A stretch of 38,636 nt of DNA from Wenzhouxiangella sp. (lineage in GTDB: Bacteria > Pseudomonadota > Gammaproteobacteria > Xanthomonadales > Wenzhouxiangellaceae): positions 1 to 38,636 of the forward strand of contig RECK01000179.1 of NCBI GenBank assembly GCA_007694055.1, given 5' to 3'. The notes beneath the pieces are model-generated. The model made no database searches. It had not been told where the DNA came from and saw only the letters and a program-made list of their open reading frames with translations. The position numbers and the translations under genes were made by a program. The stretch's first letter is position 1. The number at the start of each line of letters is the position of its first letter. This document shows, one piece after another, positions 32,900 to 38,636 of this stretch.

Positions 32900-34285
32900 A
32901 TGGATCCCAGGGCGGATGTGGTGATGATTGGCTGCGGCGCCGCTGGTGCCATGCTGACTGCTGAACTGTTCAGACGGGCAAACCATCAGATCAACGTGAC
33001 CTGCATTGAGCCGCGTGCCAGGCTGGGTTCGGGGCTGGCCTACAGTACGCTCAAAGACGAGCATCAGCTTAACGTGCCGGCCAGTCGGATGAGCGCCAGA
33101 CACGACGAGCCGGACGACTTCGTTTCCTGGCTGCATGCCCGCCAGCTGCTTGAGCACAAGCCCTCGCGCTTTTTCGCTACTCGTCGATGCTATGCCGACT
33201 ACCTGACGGACAACCTGGGCGAGGCCCTGCGGATGGGCGTTCATCACCATGGACTGCACCACGAACCGCACCGGGCTGTGAGCCTGTCACGCGCCCACGG
33301 CGGCTGGCTGATTGCGCTGGATGATGGCACTTTGCTTTGGTGCGAAGAAGTCGTGCTGGCGTTGGGAAATCTGGGTCCTGCGGACCCTCCTTGCGGCCTG
33401 GCTGGTATCGTCGCTGCGCCCGGCTACTGCCATGATCCCTGGGCCGGTCCGTGGCCTGAATGCGATCCCGAGGCAGCAGTGGCGGTGCTGGGCATGGGCC
33501 TGACCGCAGTTGATATCGTGCTGTCGCTTGAACGTCGCGGGCACCTGGGGCCGATTCATGTCATTTCCCGGCATGGTCGCTGGCCGGCAGCCCATGCCGA
33601 TGATTACAAGCCCCAGGCCTGGCCCGATGGCGAGCTGTCGGGCGGGCTGAGCCGTTTGCTCAAGGCCGTCCGCAGGCGCCTGGCCCGCGAACATGACTGG
33701 CATGACGTGATCGACGGCCTGCGACCGCATACCGCGCGCTTGTGGCGCGGCCTGAGTGATACCGAAAAGCGCCGCTTCATGCGCCACCTCTACAGCCTCT
33801 GGCAGCGGGCGCGTCATCGCATGCCGCAGCGTTCGGCCCGCATTCTCGAGCATCTGGAGGCCAGCGGGCAGCTGGTCAGACACGCTACCCGGAACCTGGT
33901 AGGGAAGGAGCAGGGGGAGCGAATCCGGCTTCAGTCTGGCATCAGCAAGGCGTTGGAGGTCGAGGTGCTGTTCAACGCGCGCGGTGCCAGTACTGCCGTC
34001 GCCCAGAGTCGCCAGCCCCTGCTGACGTCCTTGCTGGCTGAAGGCCTGGTTCGGCCTGGTCCGGCCGGGTTGGGGCTGGACTGTACCGAAGAGGGTCTCC
34101 TGCTCAGCCGGGCGGGCCTGCCACAGTCCGGGTTGTGGACGCTGGGACCGATGCGGCAGGGTGTGTTTTTCGAAACCACGGCCGTACCGGAAATTCGCGC
34201 TCAATGTGATGCGCTGGCCGGCCGCTTGCTGGCAAGAATTGACGGTCGGCTGCTGGCGGGCCAACGCAGCCATCGATTGGCCTGA
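32900..34285 (+). CDS. YdhS-like FAD/NAD(P)-binding protein
   Basis: A 461-residue protein starting 1 bp after the regulator stop, so likely the last gene of the operon. The N-terminal Rossmann motif VVMIGCGAAGAMLTAEL binds FAD. Then come GSGLAYSTLKDEHQLNVPASRMS, here given as GSGLAYST and HQLNVPASRMS, and a second nucleotide site AVLGMGLTAVDIVLSLE. This is the NAD_binding_9 family, with E. coli YdhS as a known but uncharacterised member. There is no signal peptide, so it is cytoplasmic. Its redox role and link to anion uptake are unknown. Confidence 0.8.
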   Translation: MDPRADVVMIGCGAAGAMLTAELFRRANHQINVTCIEPRARLGSGLAYSTLKDEHQLNVPASRMSARHDEPDDFVSWLHARQLLEHKPSRFFATRRCYADYLTDNLGEALRMGVHHHGLHHEPHRAVSLSRAHGGWLIALDDGTLLWCEEVVLALGNLGPADPPCGLAGIVAAPGYCHDPWAGPWPECDPEAAVAVLGMGLTAVDIVLSLERRGHLGPIHVISRHGRWPAAHADDYKPQAWPDGELSGGLSRLLKAVRRRLAREHDWHDVIDGLRPHTARLWRGLSDTEKRRFMRHLYSLWQRARHRMPQRSARILEHLEASGQLVRHATRNLVGKEQGERIRLQSGISKALEVEVLFNARGASTAVAQSRQPLLTSLLAEGLVRPGPAGLGLDCTEEGLLLSRAGLPQSGLWTLGPMRQGVFFETTAVPEIRAQCDALAGRLLARIDGRLLAGQRSHRLA

Positions 34286-34290
34286 ATGAC

Positions 34291-34832
34291 TTAGCTTTCG
34301 GTCAGCTTGCACAACATGCCCACGCCTTCACTGATCCGCGGCGTGAGTCGGATGAGCACGCTGGGGTCCAACTCGAGGAGTCGTTGGGCCAATCCGCGCG
34401 CCTGCCAGGTGATGGGCTGTGTGCCACTGCCGGACTCCTCGCTGACGATGATCCAGTCGGGCTGGCGGACGAGTATGGCTTCCAGGTCGACCTCGGGGGC
34501 TTCGATATCCAGATCGGCAAACAGGTTTTCAAGCCCGCACAGGGCCAGTACTTCGTTATGATCGTTTCCATGTCGAAGCGGAAGGCGTTGCCGATGCTGG
34601 GAAGTTCGGCCGCTTCTGGCGGATAGCCGCTGTACTCGACCACGCCGACCAGCTTGTCGCCCAGGCCGGCGCTGTAGGCCAATTCCGTCAGATGAGGGGC
34701 CAGGGTCACGATGCGCGCCTTGTTGGCCATGCTGGTGCTGGCGATCAGCAGCAGACTGGCTGCCAGCCCCAGCGTGAAGATCAGGGCCGCTTGGGAACCT
34801 CGTGTTGGCGCGGTCACAGCGGCCAGATCCAC
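34291..34832 (-). pseudogene. btuF-like periplasmic substrate-binding protein, internally deleted and frameshifted
   Basis: The N-terminus starts at ATG 34832, has a signal peptide and reads RIVTLAPHLTELAYSAGLGDKLVGVVEYS through FRFDMETI, here split as RIVTLAPHLTEL and GDKLVGVVEYS; this is a good BtuF-like beginning. At about 34555-34565 the frame breaks. In another frame, sequence resembling the C-terminal part of BtuF follows: NEVLALCGLENLFAD, DLEAILVRQPDWIIVSEE, then GVGMLCKLTES and a stop at 34291. The middle of the protein (roughly 100-120 codons compared with E. coli BtuF) is missing. The deletion and frameshift make a working cobalamin- or metal-chelate-binding protein very unlikely. 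The start overlaps the SLC13 gene end by 19 bp. Confidence 0.8.
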
Positions 34833-36592
34833 ATCAACAGCGGAATACTCATCGCCAGGATCAGAATTTCCAGCGGCAGGCCCATGCGCCAGTAGTCTCC
34901 GAAATGATAGCCACCTGCGCCCATCACCAGGGTGTTGCTTTGGTGCCCGATTGGGGTCAGAAATGCGCAGGAGGCGGCGATGGCGATTGCCATCAGAAAG
35001 GGATCCGGTGAGACCCCGGTCACGCTGGCAATGGCAATGCCAATCGGTGCCATGACGACCACGGTGGCCGCGTTGTTGATGATGTCAGACAAGAACATGG
35101 TCACGATCATGACCAGGCCGAGCAGGGCCCAGATTGGCAGGGCGTCGGTCAGATTGACGAGCTGCTCGGCGATCAGAAGAGTGGCACCAGTGTTTTCAAG
35201 AGCCTGGCCAACCGGGATCAGGGCGCCCAGCAGCACGATGATGGGCCAGTCGATGGCGTTGTAGAGCTCGCGAGTGGAGAGGATGTTTAACAACACGTAG
35301 GCAATGATGGCGCCGATAAAGGCCACCGCGGTTGGCAGAACACCGGAGATACCAAAGCCGATTGCCACGGCAAACACCAGCAGCGAGGTCAGCACGCGCC
35401 GCGGTGAGGTCAGTTGCAGGCCGCGTTCCGGCAGCGGCAGCAGGCTCAACCGGCTCAAGGTTTCGCTCAGGTCGACCTCGTCGCCGCGCATCAGCAGCAC
35501 ATCACCTTCCTGGATCTGCACGTCCTTCAGGCGGCGTCGGATCGGTTTGCCCTGGCGGCCGATGGCCAGCACGTGCAGGCGTTGCGCGGCCCAGCGTTCG
35601 AATACGTTGACGGTGCGTCCGGCAATCCTGGAGCCCGGCGAGACCACGGCCTCCATCAGCACCAGGTCATTGGCTTCCATTTCCAGAATTTTGGCCGGAG
35701 TTTCCGAGGCCAGGGCCAGGCCATGGTGGTCCAGGGCCGAGCGCAGATCGGCGGTGTCGGCCTTGACGATCAGCAGGTCGTCTGCCTTGACTTTGGCCGT
35801 CCGGTCAATCCGGCTCAGGCGGCCACCATCGTTAAGCCGGCCGGTCAGCTCGACATCTTCGCCCAGCAGTTTCTGAACTTCCTCGTAGCGCTTGCCGATC
35901 AGCGGGGAGTCCTCTTCGATCTTGACTTCGGTGAAATAGTCATCGATCTCGAACAATTGGTCGGGGCTGCGCTTGCCGCGTCGTTCCTTGGGCAGCAAGC
36001 GCCAGCCAATCACCGATACGAACAACACACCGACCAGTGCGACGGGCGCGCCCACCCAGGCGAAGTCGAACATGCCAAAGCTCTCGCCCAGCGCCTCGGC
36101 CCGGTACTGGGCGATCAGAATATTCGGCGGCGTGCCGATCATGGTCATCAAGCCGCCCAGCAGCGAGCCGAAGGCCAGCGGCATCAGCACGATAGCTGGC
36201 GAGCGATCACGGCGCGCACAGCTCGCCAGTGCCACTGGCAGCATCACGGCCATTGCGCCTACGTTGTTCATGAAGGCCGATGCCACCGCGACCACCAGGG
36301 TCATCGAGCCGATATGCAGCACCGGCGAAACACTCAAGGGATCGAGCTTCTCACCGATCAGCTCGACCACGCCGGAGTTCTTCAGGGCCTGGCTGATGAC
36401 CAGCACGGCCGCGACCGTGATGACAGCCGGGTTGCCGAAGCCCGAAATGGCGGTGTTGAGATCGATCAGGCCGAGCAGACAGACCGCGATCAGGGCCATG
36501 GCAGCGACCACGTCATAGCGAAATCTGCCCCAGATAAACATGCCCAGGGTGGCGGCCAGCACCGAAAAGGCCAGGATTTGGTCAAGTTCCAT
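34814..36592 (-). CDS. SLC13-type permease with RCK_C/TrkA_C-like domains (first copy)
   Basis: A 592-residue protein from ATG 36592; a TTG seven codons upstream is a poorer start. It has the SLC13/DASS layout: N-terminal helices with the helix-break motif SAFMNNVGAMAVMLP and MTMIGTPPNILIAQY. A soluble middle (about 205-385) contains two regions like RCK_C/TrkA_C domains (LIVKADTADLRSAL, EGDVLLMRGDEVDLSETL). C-terminal helices carry the second motif ISDIINNAATVVVMAPIG and TPIGHQSNTLVMGAGGY. SLC13 proteins with this insert include sulfate transporters such as those of algae and cyanobacteria. Given the sulfate ABC operon nearby, a sulfate or other oxyanion substrate is likely but unproven. Confidence 0.87.
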   Translation of the reverse strand: MELDQILAFSVLAATLGMFIWGRFRYDVVAAMALIAVCLLGLIDLNTAISGFGNPAVITVAAVLVISQALKNSGVVELIGEKLDPLSVSPVLHIGSMTLVVAVASAFMNNVGAMAVMLPVALASCARRDRSPAIVLMPLAFGSLLGGLMTMIGTPPNILIAQYRAEALGESFGMFDFAWVGAPVALVGVLFVSVIGWRLLPKERRGKRSPDQLFEIDDYFTEVKIEEDSPLIGKRYEEVQKLLGEDVELTGRLNDGGRLSRIDRTAKVKADDLLIVKADTADLRSALDHHGLALASETPAKILEMEANDLVLMEAVVSPGSRIAGRTVNVFERWAAQRLHVLAIGRQGKPIRRRLKDVQIQEGDVLLMRGDEVDLSETLSRLSLLPLPERGLQLTSPRRVLTSLLVFAVAIGFGISGVLPTAVAFIGAIIAYVLLNILSTRELYNAIDWPIIVLLGALIPVGQALENTGATLLIAEQLVNLTDALPIWALLGLVMIVTMFLSDIINNAATVVVMAPIGIAIASVTGVSPDPFLMAIAIAASCAFLTPIGHQSNTLVMGAGGYHFGDYWRMGLPLEILILAMSIPLLMWIWPL

Positions 36593-36696
36593 AGTTGCCC
36601 CGTAAAGCTCCAATTACTGATGCTGGCCATTGCAACTCGCGTTCAGGTGCAGCCAGAAGTTACACTAGGCGCCCTGATTGAACAAGTTTCAAGCGC

Positions 36697-38499
36697 ATGA
36701 GCCTTCAGGTTGCCATCGTTCTGATCGTTCTGGCGGTCGTGTTCCTGAATTTCATTCGCGAACGCTTTCCGCCGGATGTGACGGCAATGATCGGCGTGGT
36801 CGCCTTGCTGATCGCTGGCGTCCTGACGCCCGGTGAGCTGCTTGGCTCGTTCAGCAACCACGCACCGATCACGGTCGGGGCCATGTTCATCATCTCGGCG
36901 GCACTGGAAAAGACCGGCGTCATCGATTCAATGGGACGCGTCGTCGGTCGCCTCAGCGGTGCGAGCTGGCTGCGAACCATGCTGGTCACCATGGTTTGCG
37001 TCATGGGCCTGAGTGCCTTCATGAACAACACGCCGGTCGTGGTCATCATGACCCCCATTCTCCTGGCAGTTGCCAGGCAAACCCGGCTCAGTGGCAGCAA
37101 GCTGCTTATCCCGCTGTCCTACGCTTCGATCCTGGGTGGCACCTGTACCCTGATCGGCACTTCGACCAACCTGCTGGTCGATGGGGTAGCCCAGGAGCTG
37201 GGTTTGGCTCCATTCGGAATGTTCGAGATTACCGCGGCCGGGCTGATCATGGCCGGTGTAGGCATGTTGTTCCTGCTGACGGCCGGACGCTGGCTGCTGC
37301 CGGATATCAGCGATGAATCCGGGGAGCTCAAGCAGGCGATTCGTGAGCGCCGGTTCCTGGCCGAGCTCCAGGTTTCGGCGGACTCGGACTACGATGGCCG
37401 CCGACTCGGCGAAACCCGCCTTGGCCGGTCCGTGCCTAGCCGTATCCAGACGGTGATAAGGCAGGGCTATCCGGTGCGCGAGGAGCTTTCCACGCTTGTG
37501 CTTCGTCCCGGTGACAAGATCCTGCTGGAAACCACCACCGACGAACTGATTTCGCTGGCCAATACGCCCGACCTGTGGACCCGCGAGCAGATCGATTTTT
37601 CAGAAGTGAGCGGCAGCGCGATCAGCCTGGCCGAGCGCGAAATAGCTGAGGCTGTCATTGGACCCGATTCGCCGCTGGTCAACCAGCTTGTCGGCAGTCT
37701 GGATGTTCGTCAGCGTCATGGCATCGAGATTATCGGTCTGCATCGTCCGCGCGGGCTCCGCGGAGGCGACTTCGACAAGCTTCGGTTGCAGACCGGCGAT
37801 ACCATTCTGATTGCCGGTTCGGCAGCGGGCCTGCAAAGAGCCTGGAATTCACGTGAGTTCACGGCGCTAAGTCTTCCGGACGTCAAGCCATATCGACGGG
37901 AAAAGGCCTGGATAGCGATTCTTGCCATGGGTCTGGTTATGGCGCTCGCGGGCCTGGATTTCATGCCGATCGTCGCGCTTGCCATTATTGCCGCCGTGGT
38001 TGTCGTGGCGACCGGCTGCCTGACTTCGGAAGAGGCCTATCAGTCCGTGCAGTGGTCTTTGCTGATTCTCATTTTTGCCATGCTGGCCATTGGCACTGCC
38101 ATGCAGACATCTGGTACCGCGCTGCTGATCGCCGAACAGCTGGCGCACTGGGTGGCGCCACTGGGTCCATTCGTCATGCTGTCACTGGTTTACCTGCTGA
38201 CGTCCATCATGACCGAGACCATGAGTAATAACGCTGCGGTGATTCTGCTCACGCCTATCGCGGCGGGTCTGGCCTTGACGCTGGGCTATGACCCTCGGCC
38301 TTTTGTCGTGGCCGTCATGTTCGCCGGTTCAGCCAGTTTTGCCACTCCCATCGGATATCAGACCAACACCTATGTATATCAGGCCGGCGGCTACCGGTTC
38401 ATTGATTTCGTCCGTATCGGTTTACCCATGAATATCCTGCTTTGGATCACCGCGACCATCGTCATTCCAATCTTCTGGCCGTTGGTGCCAAGTTCCTGA
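36697..38499 (+). CDS. SLC13-type permease with RCK_C/TrkA_C-like domains (second copy)
   Basis: A 600-residue protein divergent from the previous permease (104-bp gap). The architecture is the same: LSAFMNNTPVVVIMTPI, TLIGTSTNLLVDG, a soluble middle with two RCK_C-like regions (about 210-395), and MSNNAAVILLTPIAAGLA with TPIGYQTNTYVYQAGGY. Sequence identity to the first copy appears limited outside the motifs, so this is an old paralogue and not a recent duplication. It probably moves a sodium- or proton-coupled anion across the inner membrane; context favours sulfate. Confidence 0.87.
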   Translation: MSLQVAIVLIVLAVVFLNFIRERFPPDVTAMIGVVALLIAGVLTPGELLGSFSNHAPITVGAMFIISAALEKTGVIDSMGRVVGRLSGASWLRTMLVTMVCVMGLSAFMNNTPVVVIMTPILLAVARQTRLSGSKLLIPLSYASILGGTCTLIGTSTNLLVDGVAQELGLAPFGMFEITAAGLIMAGVGMLFLLTAGRWLLPDISDESGELKQAIRERRFLAELQVSADSDYDGRRLGETRLGRSVPSRIQTVIRQGYPVREELSTLVLRPGDKILLETTTDELISLANTPDLWTREQIDFSEVSGSAISLAEREIAEAVIGPDSPLVNQLVGSLDVRQRHGIEIIGLHRPRGLRGGDFDKLRLQTGDTILIAGSAAGLQRAWNSREFTALSLPDVKPYRREKAWIAILAMGLVMALAGLDFMPIVALAIIAAVVVVATGCLTSEEAYQSVQWSLLILIFAMLAIGTAMQTSGTALLIAEQLAHWVAPLGPFVMLSLVYLLTSIMTETMSNNAAVILLTPIAAGLALTLGYDPRPFVVAVMFAGSASFATPIGYQTNTYVYQAGGYRFIDFVRIGLPMNILLWITATIVIPIFWPLVPSS

Positions 38500-38636
38500 C
38501 TCGCCGGGAAGAATCCGCAGGGTCCATATCGGGGGATGCTTCCTCAAAAACCGACCTGATCAGCGTCGTGTCTCAGTGTCTGGACCGTTCTGGCTTCGAG
38601 GTCGGCCTGGCTTTTTTGGTTATATCCGGATCCCGC
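38500..38636. other. Non-coding end of window
   Basis: These 137 bp contain no supportable gene. Complementary segments CCGACCT and AGGTCGG, followed by GGCTTTTTTGG, could form a long-loop terminator for the SLC13 gene, but the loop of about 45 bases makes this weak. Confidence 0.4.

Overview
This 38.6 kb window looks like chromosomal DNA from a GC-rich free-living gammaproteobacterium. The pyruvate dehydrogenase gene order, the fused lipoyl-E3 and an ArgB/NAGS-type two-domain protein resemble Xanthomonadales or Wenzhouxiangella-like bacteria, but that placement is inference. I see no rRNA, tRNA, insertion sequence, phage gene or CRISPR array.

Layout. (1) 2-3132: end of a pyruvate dehydrogenase E2 gene (aceF), a small membrane-anchored retropepsin-like protein, and lpdA with an N-terminal lipoyl domain. 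Heptanucleotide repeats lie inside the lpdA linker and just downstream. (2) 3263-8700: a DUF885 lipoprotein, a two-domain glycosyltransferase overlapping it by 4 bp, and a convergent Nramp-related transporter that lacks the usual metal-binding motifs. (3) 9015-20209: a same-strand cluster that looks like one envelope lipid-handling system. It holds a VolA-type lipase lipoprotein, a DUF1302 outer-membrane protein, two tandem DUF1329 proteins (the first with a TolA-like helix of about 150 residues behind a lipobox), a YCF48-type beta-propeller and an MMPL/RND permease, ending at a strong terminator. (4) 20280-24068: a Dph6-like PP-loop ATPase, a membrane alpha/beta-hydrolase and an NAGK/NAGS-like protein with a degenerate kinase domain. 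(5) 24352-34285: an OprO/P-type porin, then a tightly packed cysA-sbp-cysT-cysW sulfate-type ABC operon that continues into a histidine kinase, an OmpR-family regulator and a YdhS-like flavoprotein. The cysA reading frame carries an extra C-terminal domain that also has its own perfect Shine-Dalgarno sequence and start codon. (6) 34291-38499: a btuF-like pseudogene with an internal deletion, then two divergent SLC13-type permeases with RCK_C/TrkA_C-like regions.

Two regions stand out. The lipase/DUF1302/DUF1329/YCF48/RND cluster (9015-20209) has parts for every envelope layer: a surface lipase, an outer-membrane barrel, LolA/LolB-like carriers, a propeller and an inner-membrane RND pump. This suggests a trans-envelope lipid or hydrophobic-compound route. 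The anion region (24259-38499) combines porin, ABC importer, its own two-component system and two SLC13 permeases. A Pho-box-like set of 11-bp-spaced repeats lies upstream of the porin, so this looks like a locally controlled sulfate or related oxyanion regulon rather than standard CysB-controlled sulfate uptake.
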